DNA of 64,000 bases from Fredinandcohnia quinoae (GTDB lineage Bacteria; Bacillota; Bacilli; Bacillales; Bacillaceae_L). Below are positions 1 to 7,296 of this stretch, in pieces; position 1 is the first letter of the stretch; each line of letters starts with the position of its first letter. The stretch is taken from NCBI RefSeq assembly GCF_022427965.1, contig NZ_JAKTTI010000004.1, positions 108,033 to 172,032 of the forward strand. Reading direction: 5' to 3'. A program made the position numbers and the translations under genes. Below the pieces are notes generated by a model that saw only the letters and a list, made by a program, of their open reading frames with translations, was not told the origin of the DNA and did not search any database.

Positions 1-722
1 GCAAATGGATTTTTAAAAATACCTCGTCCAATCATAACACCATCGATCCCATATTTTTCAGCAAGCTGTAGTCCAGTCTGACGGTCAGGAATGTCACCAT
101 TGATTGTCAAAAGTGTGTCTGGTGCTATCGCATCACGAAGTTTCTTAATTTCAGGAATTAGCTCCCAATGTGCATCTACCTGGCTCATTTCCTTTCTCGT
201 ACGTAAATGAATAGAAAGGTTCGCAATATCCTGTTTTAAAATATTCGTTAGCCATTCCTCCCACTCATTAATATCGTTATAGCCAAGTCGTGTTTTCACA
301 CTGACAGGCAGTCCACCCGCTTTTGCTGCTTGAATAAGTTCTGCTGCAACGTCTGGACGCAGAATAAGGCCACTACCTTTCCCTCTCGTTGCCACATTCG
401 GTACTGGGCAGCCCATGTTAATATCGATACCTTTAAATCCTAACTCAGCCATGCCAATACTCATCTGACGGAAATATTCGGGATTATCCCCCCAAATATG
501 TGCCACCATTGGCTGTTCATCTTCTGTAAAAATCAAACGACCACGCACACTTTTCATGCCATCTGGATGACAATAGCTATCCGAATTTGTAAATTCAGTG
601 AAAAATACATCCGGTCGCCCGGCTTCACTTACTACGTGACGAAAAACAACATCAGTCACATCTTCCATTGGTGCAAGTACAAAAAATGGTCGTGGTAAAT
701 CACGCCAAAAATTATCTATCAT
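1..722 (-). CDS. tRNA-dihydrouridine synthase, C-terminus outside the window
   Basis: Partial gene; about 240 N-terminal residues are present and the frame runs off the left edge. Dus enzymes reduce uridine to dihydrouridine in tRNA using FMN and NADPH. Visible motifs are APMEDVTD near residue 17 (FMN site), the catalytic cysteine in [10 protein letters not shown] near residue 100, KTRLGY, SIHLRTR (usually HGRTR), TINGDI and GVMIGRGIF. It resembles the B. subtilis YfjN branch of the family. The chosen ATG at 722 has AGAGGA upstream; an in-frame ATG at 743 would add seven residues. It is the last housekeeping-type gene before the toxin island. Family assignment is firm; the tRNA position modified cannot be told. 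Confidence 0.93.
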   Translation of the reverse strand, partial: MIDNFWRDLPRPFFVLAPMEDVTDVVFRHVVSEAGRPDVFFTEFTNSDSYCHPDGMKSVRGRLIFTEDEQPMVAHIWGDNPEYFRQMSIGMAELGFKGIDINMGCPVPNVATRGKGSGLILRPDVAAELIQAAKAGGLPVSVKTRLGYNDINEWEEWLTNILKQDIANLSIHLRTRKEMSQVDAHWELIPEIKKLRDAIAPDTLLTINGDIPDRQTGLQLAEKYGIDGVMIGRGIFKNPF

Positions 723-743
723 TTCAAACTCAAATCCTCTCAT

Positions 744-1365
744 TATGGATACAACTTTAAACTCACGGCATAAAATAATATACCAATCGTTACACTCATA
801 TCATGCTTAATAAAGTGAACTTCAATCAGTTGGGGTTTTACTGCCAGTTAATGCTGGATAAATTATTATCAAACAAAAAGACATATGATCATTAATAATT
901 TGTGAAAATCTGCATTATTTATTTTACCGAAAATCGGTTCTGAATGGTAATTTTATTAATAAAGGCCCTGTTTTTATTCATTGCTGGTTTTCGTGTAGGT
1001 ATGGGAAAGGGAATGCATAAGCGGAGAATTTCCCGCTATTGTATATAGAAGTACTTAAAATGCCGATATAAGAGGAAATATTCCTGTTAACTGTTCTAAT
1101 TAAAGCAAAATCCAAAGATTTCAATACAATAAGCGAAAAAACTTCCCTAATTTTGAAGGAAATATGGGTATTTCCAGATTTAAAAGGAGTTTTTCCTTTT
1201 ATTTTGCAAACACAGTAAATCAGAGACAAAACAAAAAGCAGGTGTATAGATTTTTTCTATATCAACTGCTTTTCTATTATATCAAATCCAACCACGCAAT
1301 TTAACTTTGATCGTAATTAGATCAAAGATAGTAAATATATACAAAAAAACAATTCCTTTTCTAAC
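744..1365. other. Intergenic stretch without a convincing gene
   Basis: About 620 bases between the Dus gene and the first cassette terminator. An 83-codon frame (978-1229, minus) is open, but it has no ribosome site, no recognisable product, and is full of short self-complementary runs such as GGAAAT/ATTTCC and AAAAGGAG/CTCCTTTT. I read it as non-coding, possibly a dispersed intergenic repeat. The segment near 1320-1350 (aaagatagtaaatatatac) recurs near 6412-6430, where it also precedes an ACATATGT hairpin. Confidence 0.4.
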
Positions 1366-1418
1366 AAAAAAACATATGTAAAGTAAGAGCATATGACATC
1401 TCCTTCACATATGTTTTG
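1366..1418 (-). terminator. ACATATGT hairpin, copy 1 (after the ankyrin gene)
   Basis: On the minus strand AAAACATATGTGAAGG pairs with CTTTACATATGTTTTTTT, with a loop of about 20 bases and a T-run at the end. This is an intrinsic-terminator arrangement downstream of the ankyrin-repeat gene. The same stem sequence lies after several other immunity-type genes in the island, so it is also a dispersed repeat. Confidence 0.7.
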
Positions 1419-1479
1419 GAATCTCAATAAAAATCACATTATCATCCATCAAATAATAAAGACTTGGTTATAGATCAAA

Positions 1480-1920
1480 CTATTCGAGTAAATCCTTGGG
1501 TGCTATCCCACGATTATTTGCCTTGTTAGGATCTGCTCCATTCTCTAATAGATACCTTATAGTTGGTGTTTTATCACTATTTTCCATTATCGCCCTCCAT
1601 AAGGGAGTATTACCTATGCTGTCTACTGCATCAATTTCAGCACCATTAGTTATAAGAACCTTTGCAATATTACATCTGTCATAAATAGCTGCAAAATGCA
1701 GTGCGGTTAATCCCGACTTATCTTTAGCATGAACGTTGCATCCTTTATTTACAAGATAATTAACAATATTCTCCTTACCTTCAACGATTGCAGACATCAA
1801 AAACGTACGTCCATCCCTATCGACACTATCTAAACCATATTTTTGTAAAAAAACTTCAATATTCCCATAATTTGATTCACTTAGTAACGTATATAACTGT
1901 GTATCATCGAATTTATTCAT
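1480..1920 (-). CDS. Ankyrin-repeat protein, probable immunity protein
   Basis: 146 residues from the ATG at 1920; the frame can be extended to a GTG at 1944, but the purine-rich AAGGGAAAGAAGAG fits the ATG better. From about residue 30 to the end there are four ankyrin repeats, seen as DGRTFLMSAI, SGLTALHFAA, IGNTPLWRAI and the closing ENGADPNKANNRG. There is no signal peptide or membrane segment, so it should be cytosolic. Ankyrin proteins of this size often serve as immunity proteins beside polymorphic toxins; that role is inferred from the island context and the terminator shared with other immunity genes. The cognate toxin is not identifiable. Confidence 0.75.
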   Translation of the reverse strand: MNKFDDTQLYTLLSESNYGNIEVFLQKYGLDSVDRDGRTFLMSAIVEGKENIVNYLVNKGCNVHAKDKSGLTALHFAAIYDRCNIAKVLITNGAEIDAVDSIGNTPLWRAIMENSDKTPTIRYLLENGADPNKANNRGIAPKDLLE

Positions 1921-1984
1921 CTTCTCTTCTTTCCCTTCATACACGTATACCTGATTTATACACAGGGTTCTCGATAGGGGATAA

Positions 1985-2047
1985 TCTAGTTTTTGTATTG
2001 AAACTACTTAGTTCTGTAAGACTAAATACTGAACAAATTTGAACCTC
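1985..2047 (-). pseudogene. Duplicated 3' end of an LRR immunity gene
   Basis: About 60 bases here match 10472-10530, the final codons and downstream sequence of the LRR gene at 10489, with only scattered differences (tctagtt..attgaa..ctacttagttc, then atactgaacaaatttgaacct). The rest of the LRR gene is absent. It is a truncated relic showing that an LRR cassette once stood here or that cassette ends recombine. Confidence 0.7.
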
Positions 2048-2117
2048 CCCATATCTATTAGCTTTAGGGATGTACTTATTCCTAACCTTTTCTCTTATTT
2101 TACCATACCTATTGCAT

Positions 2118-2713
2118 TCAATTATATCGTTTACTGAATTTATTGTAAATTCCTTCAGAATTAAGTATTTTAGCAGAGAAATTTTCTATTTCTTCTGTTC
2201 GTTCATCATCAGATATTGAAATAAATATCGTAATTTCTTGAGTATCATCAACAAAAATCCCTTTTTTTACCAATGTTTGTAGTGTAGATGTTAAACATTC
2301 AAAAAATGATCTTTGAAACAAGAGTTGTTCCTGTGACTCTATTGCCGACGCTTTTTCAAATAATATTGGAATGATTAAAGCTATTTCACTATACTTTAAA
2401 TCATTATTAGAATATCTCCATTCAGCAGGTATCCATTTTGGATCATAGGTAATATTATCTAACTCATCAATCTTCTCAGGAAAAAACTCTGCAAATTGAG
2501 CAAATAATTCGTCATCCTGACTATTTTCCACATCATTTTTTTCTCTAAAAATTCAATTGTGTTCAACGCCAAGAATAGACTAACTGCGTCACTATCTGTT
2601 ACTAAACTTAGTGCATATATTTTTTCATTACCTATCATTTTTTTTATGTTAGTAAAATCTATTTCTATAGCTTTCACTAGCCTTTCCTCTAGATCAATAA
2701 AAAAATTTCCCAT
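2118..2713 (-). pseudogene. DUF4303-family gene split by a one-base frameshift
   Basis: Two overlapping frames make one DUF4303-type protein of about 198 residues. The N-terminal part (2459-2713; LEERLVKAIEIDF, YALSLVTDSDAVSLFLALNT) reads to EFLEKK and then leaves frame; the C-terminal part (2118-2531; DELFAQFAEFFPEKI, ITYDPKWIPAEWRYS) continues the family pattern. The break is at the T-run 2536-2542 (seven A on the coding strand). An eighth A would give EKKNDVENSQDDE and restore one open frame. DUF4303 proteins are frequent in toxin islands as putative immunity proteins. It may be a pseudogene, a slippage-regulated gene or a sequencing error. Confidence 0.8.
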
Positions 2714-2826
2714 TGTTTTTTATCTTCCTTCCATATCAGTACCCTAGGTTACATTTTAATAACGATTTTATGTTATTATTATTAGATTCATTTAATTACA
2801 ACTTAAAACTTGCTTACCTAGTTTTC

Positions 2827-2935
2827 CTAGCCCGTTAAATCTAAGGGATCAGCTTCAATATTTGAATCCCTAATATATCCATATAACATATGATTGTTTC
2901 CTATAAAATTATGAATATTGCCAATATTCTACTAC
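2827..2935 (-). pseudogene. Diverged RHS core 3' remnant
   Basis: The minus strand reads NIHNFIGNNH, MLYGYIRDSNIEADPLDL, TG, stop. This aligns with the end of the RHS core in the large effector (GNNPTLYGYVSNSLISVDPFGL). The sequence is less similar to the resident core than the other fragments and stops two residues after the DPxGL-like site, so no toxin tail follows. It is a relic of a different RHS gene. Confidence 0.65.
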
Positions 2936-2978
2936 AGGATCCTTTATAGAACCCTTCTAAAGACTAGACTCCCCACAG

Positions 2979-3022
2979 AAAGAGTAGCAATTAGCCTTGC
3001 TATAAAAGGTTTGCTACTCTTT
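2979..3022 (-). terminator. GAGTAGCAA hairpin terminator
   Basis: A perfect 12-bp inverted repeat, AAAGAGTAGCAA (2979-2990) and TTGCTACTCTTT (3011-3022), follows the Imm26-like gene. The same stem opens the duplicated 3' module at 4127 and 10344. Confidence 0.75.
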
Positions 3023-3036
3023 TGCTATACAAATTT

Positions 3037-3660
3037 TTAAGAAGAGATAATGTCAATATATTCTTGGTATTCAAGAGGGATAGGTCTATCAAATATCAAA
3101 TCTTTTAAAGGGTCTACATTTTTCCCAAACCTATAGCAAAGATATAGTCGTTCATTAAATTCTGAATAGATACGAACATTTGTTAATTCATATTTATCAA
3201 TAGTATCATTGTCTGTTAAAGGTATTTTAGGAATAATGATATTTTCTTTATAACTTCCTGTAGACATATCTCCTTCTATTAATCTCCCTCCACCTTTTCC
3301 CAATATTAATATTTCTCGCTCATTTGCAGTACCCTTCCATACAGTTACACGTCTGCTTCCCATACCTAAAGCATCTATTTTATATTTAGGAGGTTGATAC
3401 CCTGCTAGTGGTTTTATTTTTTGCCTGAAAATATTACTATTTGAAATAAACTGTCTTGTTACAGTCGTACAGAATAAAATAGGTGCCTCATTCAAATCAA
3501 TATCCTCCCAATTGTTATCATCTTTAAATAAATTAAAAACTAACAATTCAGCTTTATTGATCATTTGTGCTAAAACATAAATATTACTTTTTCGATTTTC
3601 ATCTTTACGTTTTGTTTCTATGCTGATTACTTGATTAGCTTTCCATATCACTTTTGACAT
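3037..3660 (-). CDS. Imm26-like immunity protein
   Basis: 207 residues from the ATG at 3660, which has AAGGAGTT eight bases upstream; the frame is open further up but without a ribosome site. The start MSKVIWKANQVISIETKR, then YVLAQMINKAELLVFNLF, DDNNWEDIDLNEAPILFCTTVTRQF and a C-terminal Y-rich segment look like the Imm26 family of polymorphic-toxin immunity proteins. The protein is soluble, without signal peptide. It stands beside broken RHS fragments and a detached toxin tail, which fits an immunity role. The family assignment is from memory of the pattern and could be wrong; that it is an intact gene is well supported. Confidence 0.65.
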   Translation of the reverse strand: MSKVIWKANQVISIETKRKDENRKSNIYVLAQMINKAELLVFNLFKDDNNWEDIDLNEAPILFCTTVTRQFISNSNIFRQKIKPLAGYQPPKYKIDALGMGSRRVTVWKGTANEREILILGKGGGRLIEGDMSTGSYKENIIIPKIPLTDNDTIDKYELTNVRIYSEFNERLYLCYRFGKNVDPLKDLIFDRPIPLEYQEYIDIISS

Positions 3661-3769
3661 CACTCGCAACTCCTTTTGACTATCAACATATCTTAATAGC
3701 TTATAAATGTTGATCGACTGAATCAAGATAGCTTTTCCTATTTACATTGTTTTGTCCTACTTGGTTTTG

Positions 3770-4012
3770 CCTATTAGTCATATGGTCGTTGGCAGTTTCT
3801 ACTAAAGTACCATTTTTACCATAGCCAAACGTTTCCCAAGTATCATCATAATAATCAGATCGAATGACATTTCCTAGACTGTCATGCTGATAGGCTGTCC
3901 AGCGATCACCAGGTCGATTTATCCGTTGAACCAATCCTGCCTGACTTCGCTTATACGTTTTTTCCATGTCATCGAAGCCAATTTCCTTGATGATATTGCC
4001 TTTCGTATCACG
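3770..4012 (-). pseudogene. RHS core fragment
   Basis: Encodes GNIIKEIG, then MEKTYKRSQAGLVQRINRPG, DRWTAYQHDSLGNVIRSDYY, ETFGY and VETANDH. It is nearly identical to residues around 1220-1280 of the 1809-residue effector at both DNA and protein level. It has no start of its own and is cut at both ends. At the 4012 edge it abuts unrelated sequence (cattccccacagaaag) also seen at 2971-2981. It is an internal slice of the core and cannot encode a working barrel. Confidence 0.85.
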
Positions 4013-4126
4013 GCTTCACATTCCCCACAGAAAGCTCCTCAATTTGGTCAATTAATTCTTCAAGCATTTACAATCCGGATAATTTATCTGCTACTTCATC
4101 TGAAAAAGACCTAATTTAATTAAAGA

Positions 4127-4249
4127 AAAAGAGTAGCAATATCATCCAGTGTTCAAAGGATTTATGCTACTCTTTTGATGATGGTATAAATAAAGTTACA
4201 AGCACAGCCACCAAATATTTTTTTGTTTTCTTCCTATGTTCGACCTAAA
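4127..4249 (-). repeat. Duplicated 3' module with terminator, copy A
   Basis: About 123 bases nearly identical to 10344-10469. It begins with a hairpin (GAGTAGCA ... TGCTACTC, T-rich end on the minus strand), followed by a shared segment containing ggtataaataaagttacaag and ttcctatgttcgacctaaa. The two copies differ mainly by the length of a T-run near 4218. The module follows a toxin-tail remnant here and the LRR gene at copy B, so it appears to travel with cassette 3' ends. Confidence 0.85.
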
Positions 4250-4293
4250 ACTTTTTGTTTATTTCCTCTGAGAATAATTGGATAATTCTTTAT

Positions 4294-4582
4294 TTAGTGA
4301 TATGGTACTCTCTCCCACTTAGTTTGTGTTTCTGCTAAAGCTTTTTTGATAATCTTCAAATGACATAGATCTAGCTGCTTGAATAGTTCCGTGACCAAGT
4401 TTATCAGGAACATGAACCAAATCAGAACCTAAATTATTTGCATTCATTTTCCAAATTGGATCTTTACCGGTACCACCAAACTCTGGATATTTAAGATGTG
4501 TTGGTAAATCTTGTGTGCTTGGAGAAACAGATATACCAACAGTTTTTGGATGAACTTTTCGATTCAGCTGAAAGGACGAACC
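4294..4582 (-). pseudogene. Detached toxin C-terminal domain, frameshifted
   Basis: Reads KVHPKTVGISVSPSTQDLPT, HLKYPEFGGTGKDPIWKMNA and LGSDLVHVPDKLGHGTIQAA, then MSFEDYQK. At the A6 run (4342-4347 on the plus strand) the present frame goes to SFSRNTN and stops. With five A it would read KALAETQTKWERVPYH and stop at 4294, a far more natural end. The 5' side is fused out of frame to an RHS core fragment near 4578. It resembles polymorphic-toxin tails, but I do not recognise the family. As it stands it cannot be translated from the RHS frame, so it is inactive or a recombination donor. Confidence 0.65.
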
Positions 4583-4811
4583 CATCATTAAATACCCATG
4601 TGCCTAGATTATCACTTTCTTGTTCAACTGAATCACTCTGCAAACAATACTCATTTAAATTCGTATTGCCACCCCATACAAAATGAGTAGCCTTATCTTC
4701 GGAACTCTTCTCAATCCGCCTACCTAGCGAATCATACTTGAAGGTCACTTCTGTCCGATTTGGTTTGATGACCTTCGACACAACCATTTCCTGTAAGTAC
4801 TTATATTCTAT
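4575..4811 (-). pseudogene. RHS core fragment fused to the toxin tail
   Basis: Encodes VSKVIKPNRTEVTFKYDSLG, RRIEKSSEDKATHFVW, GNTNLNEY, SVEQESDNL and WVFNDGFV. It matches effector residues around 1530-1600, with more substitutions than the other fragments (WGGNTNLNEY against WDGNTILHEY). Homology ends at FV.SA, where the reading frame of the toxin tail is entered out of phase; this is the footprint of a deletion that removed the core 3' end. Confidence 0.8.
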
Positions 4812-4827
4812 TTCTCTCATTTTTATA

Positions 4828-4874
4828 TTACATATGTAAAGAAAACAATAATTTTTATCCTTACATATGCTTTT
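4828..4874 (-). terminator. ACATATGT hairpin, copy 2
   Basis: TACATATGTAAAG (4829-4841) and CTTACATATGC (4860-4870) form an inverted repeat immediately downstream of the 126-residue immunity-type gene. The stem matches the hairpins near 1366 and 6433. Confidence 0.65.
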
Positions 4875-4892
4875 GAGGCTACTATTACTTTT

Positions 4893-5273
4893 CTATTTTT
4901 TTAATGAATCTAATAAGGTACAATATTCTTTTGTTTTTGGATTATTTTTATCATTACAAAGACGTTCTAATAAATAAATTGTATACTTCTTAGGTTTTCG
5001 ATGTAATGATTTTACTAATAAGTCTTCATAACCATCGTGATAAAACTTTTCTAAAAAACTCCCAAATGGTCCAGGACCGCCAAAATCAATATCTGGGCTT
5101 CTTTCAACTAATAGAAATATAGGCTCTATAAAATCAAATGCATTATCTAACTCTTCAATTTCATCCATTATTTCATATGCTGGGTCTTGGAATAAATATT
5201 TATCCTTTTTATTTTCAGCCAGTCCTACTAATCGTTCTAATTCATGAATATAATCTTCAATTTTCTTTTCCAT
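4893..5273 (-). CDS. Probable immunity protein for the AHH-nuclease cassette
   Basis: 126 residues, acidic, no membrane segment; the ATG at 5273 has AAGGAG nine bases upstream. It begins MEKKIEDYIHELERLVGLAE, has a Gly-Pro patch DFGGPGPFGSFLEKFYHDGY in the middle and ends with helices rich in Lys and Leu. I do not recognise a named family. It starts 30 bases after the stop of the orphan RHS-AHH nuclease and is followed by the shared ACATATGT terminator, the classic position of the cognate immunity gene; that function is inferred from position. Confidence 0.6.
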   Translation of the reverse strand: MEKKIEDYIHELERLVGLAENKKDKYLFQDPAYEIMDEIEELDNAFDFIEPIFLLVERSPDIDFGGPGPFGSFLEKFYHDGYEDLLVKSLHRKPKKYTIYLLERLCNDKNNPKTKEYCTLLDSLKK

Positions 5274-5302
5274 ATAAAACTTCTCCTTTGTAATTGATTT
5301 GT

Positions 5303-6337
5303 CTATCCAAGTTTATAACAGGATACTTTACCTCTTGGAACTTCCCCTGCTTTTATTTTCCCTTTTAACCTAGTTTGTAACCTTTGTAATCTTTTCATAG
5401 TTGCGTCATCATTTATTCCTGGTTTCCATTTACTTTTTATTTTATTCACTCGACTATCTACATAACGGCTATATTGAGGGTGAGAGCCACGATGATATAC
5501 TTCCGCTCCCCTCTGCATTCGACGAGAATTACTACTTGGCAAGTGAATTCCATTAGATTTTAAATCCATTCCCATGCCTAAATGATCAAACATTGCTTGA
5601 TGTTTCCCCAAAATTTCCTCAGGGATAAGATTATGGGCTTCCTTGCCATCACCAATAGATCCACCTAAAGCTTTATCTAACTTGGCACTATCCAATCCAA
5701 AAGGAGCAATTTCAATCAAAGGATTATGGACATACCCATACAAAGTTGGATTCCCACCCGTAATTCCAATCGGATCAACCTGAGTATAATTCCCTTGCTC
5801 TGGGTCATAGTATCGGAATCTATTATAGTATAATCCTATTTCCAGATCTTCATACTGCCCCTGATACCTAAATGGTATAAAGTCTTTCTCACCTGTAAAT
5901 TCTTTCACTCTTCCATAAACATCAAGCTCAGCTGACCAAACCTTTTTACCTTCTCCATCATAAGCTTCGACAGGTGTACCCAGATAATCACATATAATAC
6001 TATAATTACCCTCACTCGTAATTTTAGCTGATGGTACGAAACCTTCATTAAATACCCATGTGACTAGATTATCATTTTCTAGTTCAACTGAATCATTCTG
6101 CGAATCATATTCATAAAGAATCGTATTCCCATCCCACACAAATCTCATTGTCTTCTCTTCAGAACTCTTCCTTATCTGTCTACCTAGCGAATCATACTTG
6201 AAAGTCACTTCTGTCTTGCCTGACATAATGACTTTCGCCATCATCCCATTGCCATAGTACTCGTACTTCCACGTATCACCATTCTTTTCGACTTTCTCTA
6301 CGAGATTTCCTTCTTCATCATAAAAAGTATTTTGCAT
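5303..6337 (-). CDS. Orphan RHS core 3' end with AHH-type nuclease tip
   Basis: 344 codons are open. Residues 1-215 repeat the last part of the resident RHS core (FYDEEGNLVEKVEKNGDTWK to GYVHNPLIEIAPFGL). Residues 216-344 are a new tip with EAHNLIP, NGIHLPSS and YHRGSHPQYSRYV, the pattern of the AHH/HNH-Endonuclease VII nucleases, though the second His of AHH is Asn. In the conserved DPxG...DPxG pair the second site is APFG. There is no ribosome site at the first ATG. Homology with the resident gene continues upstream to about 6375 but is out of frame because of an extra T (5 against 4). This is therefore a silent 3' cassette, probably expressed only after recombination into the main gene. 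Confidence 0.8.
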   Translation of the reverse strand: MQNTFYDEEGNLVEKVEKNGDTWKYEYYGNGMMAKVIMSGKTEVTFKYDSLGRQIRKSSEEKTMRFVWDGNTILYEYDSQNDSVELENDNLVTWVFNEGFVPSAKITSEGNYSIICDYLGTPVEAYDGEGKKVWSAELDVYGRVKEFTGEKDFIPFRYQGQYEDLEIGLYYNRFRYYDPEQGNYTQVDPIGITGGNPTLYGYVHNPLIEIAPFGLDSAKLDKALGGSIGDGKEAHNLIPEEILGKHQAMFDHLGMGMDLKSNGIHLPSSNSRRMQRGAEVYHRGSHPQYSRYVDSRVNKIKSKWKPGINDDATMKRLQRLQTRLKGKIKAGEVPRGKVSCYKLG

Positions 6338-6376
6338 CTTCCGTTTCTAGTAATCTACTGCCTGCACCTACATTCA
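6338..6376 (-). pseudogene. Out-of-frame upstream end of the orphan RHS cassette
   Basis: Reads VGAGSRLLETEDAKYF and then hits a stop; the resident gene has YGAGSRLLETKDAKFFYDEE. The plus-strand A5 at 6322-6326 is A4 in the resident gene (12394-12397 region), a one-base insertion that separates this piece from the 344-codon frame. Homology ends abruptly beyond 6376. Confidence 0.7.
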
Positions 6377-6432
6377 TACTTCCTAATCTTTCACGAAAAT
6401 ATATTCCAATTAAAGATAGTAAATAAATACAG

Positions 6433-6485
6433 AAAAAACATATATAAATGAAGACAACAACATCTTCTTTACATATGTTTTTAAT
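6433..6485 (-). terminator. ACATATGT hairpin, copy 3
   Basis: AAAAAACATATATAAATGAAG and CTTCTTTACATATGTTTTTAA pair with one mismatch in the core, giving a terminator with T-rich end on the minus strand, downstream of the gene at 6543. The 20 bases before it (aaagatagtaaataaatac) match the same position at copy 1. Confidence 0.65.
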
Positions 6486-6542
6486 TTCTTTATTTGGTCA
6501 AATAAAATTTTAAAAATTCTTTAAACCAAGATAAAACCATCT

Positions 6543-7001
6543 TTATTTATCAAGATCTATGGACCAATCAATCTCTTCATTAAACCAATTACACAATTTA
6601 GTTGAACCATTATCCATTTTCAAAGGGATCTCTCTTGCCCACATTTTAATGTCATTTATGAACATCTCTTTTTCAAGCCCTTCAAAATTGTGTTTTTCTA
6701 ACGCAGTGTTTAGAAACTCTAAAAATAGATTCCCCAAATAATACCTTTGCTCTACTTTATACATTTTTTCATATTCTTCTACAGTAACTGCCATATCGAT
6801 TGTCAGATAGTTATCTTTTTTAGTATATCTGATAAATGACTTTCTTCCATATGATTCAGGTAAGCATCTAAAGGCTATCCCAATCGAAACATCGACATTC
6901 CTATATTTTGAATTTATATTAGATTCCAATGCGTTTCTTAATTCACTAATTAATTCACCAACGCTCGCACCTGCAGTGTCTGTAACTATTGAAAAATCCA
7001 T
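6543..7001 (-). CDS. Immunity-type protein (possible Imm44-like)
   Basis: 152 residues from the ATG at 7001; AGAAGGTG lies at the right distance, whereas the upstream GTG at 7010 overlaps it. It starts MDFSIVTDTAGASVGELISE, followed by a basic middle (YGRKSFIRYTKKDNYLTIDM) and a helical second half ending WFNEEIDWSIDLDK. The N-terminal strand-helix pattern recalls the Imm44 group, which I offer only tentatively. It is soluble, lies in the toxin island and has the shared ACATATGT terminator. An immunity role is inferred; the partner toxin would have been upstream, where only a frame remnant (7114-7296) is left. Confidence 0.55.
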   Translation of the reverse strand: MDFSIVTDTAGASVGELISELRNALESNINSKYRNVDVSIGIAFRCLPESYGRKSFIRYTKKDNYLTIDMAVTVEEYEKMYKVEQRYYLGNLFLEFLNTALEKHNFEGLEKEMFINDIKMWAREIPLKMDNGSTKLCNWFNEEIDWSIDLDK

Positions 7002-7113
7002 ACAACACACACCTTCTATAACTTATTTAGGGTCTACCCTTATTGCGTTGAGGTAAAAATCCTTTCCATTGTTCATAACCTCTAATTTTCATATTTTCAT
7101 TATTTAATTTCGA

Positions 7114-7296
7114 CTAGTTGTGTAGCCATTCTAATACTTTTTTAGAGACAACATTTGGATAAAGTATAACAATCGTCACACTATCAACAAGTACAACAAC
7201 AACAACAACAACAACAATATCGTATGGCGTTCTAGTTTCCTTCGTAGTCTTATTTCCTTTTACACATTGTTTCTGAAAACAATCTTCTATTACTTA
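7114..7296 (-). pseudogene. Start-less reading frame with a (GTT)7 microsatellite
   Basis: About 60 codons are open on the minus strand with no start: VIEDCFQKQCVKGNKTTKET, RTPYDI, then eight Val (seven GTT plus GTA), LVDSVTIVILYPNVVSKKVL, EWLHN, stop. It begins right after the SUKH gene's stop and ends 113 bases before the next immunity gene, the expected place for the end of a toxin. The AAC run is at 7195-7215 on the plus strand. I read it as a toxin-tail relic with an expanded repeat; its identity is unknown. Confidence 0.45.

Noticed and set aside
978..1229. 83-codon minus-strand gene
   Set aside because: No ribosome site, no recognisable product, and short inverted repeats throughout.
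3661..3726. Longer start for the Imm26-like protein
   Set aside because: The upstream 22 codons have no ribosome site and reach into the RHS fragment; ATG 3660 has AAGGAGTT.
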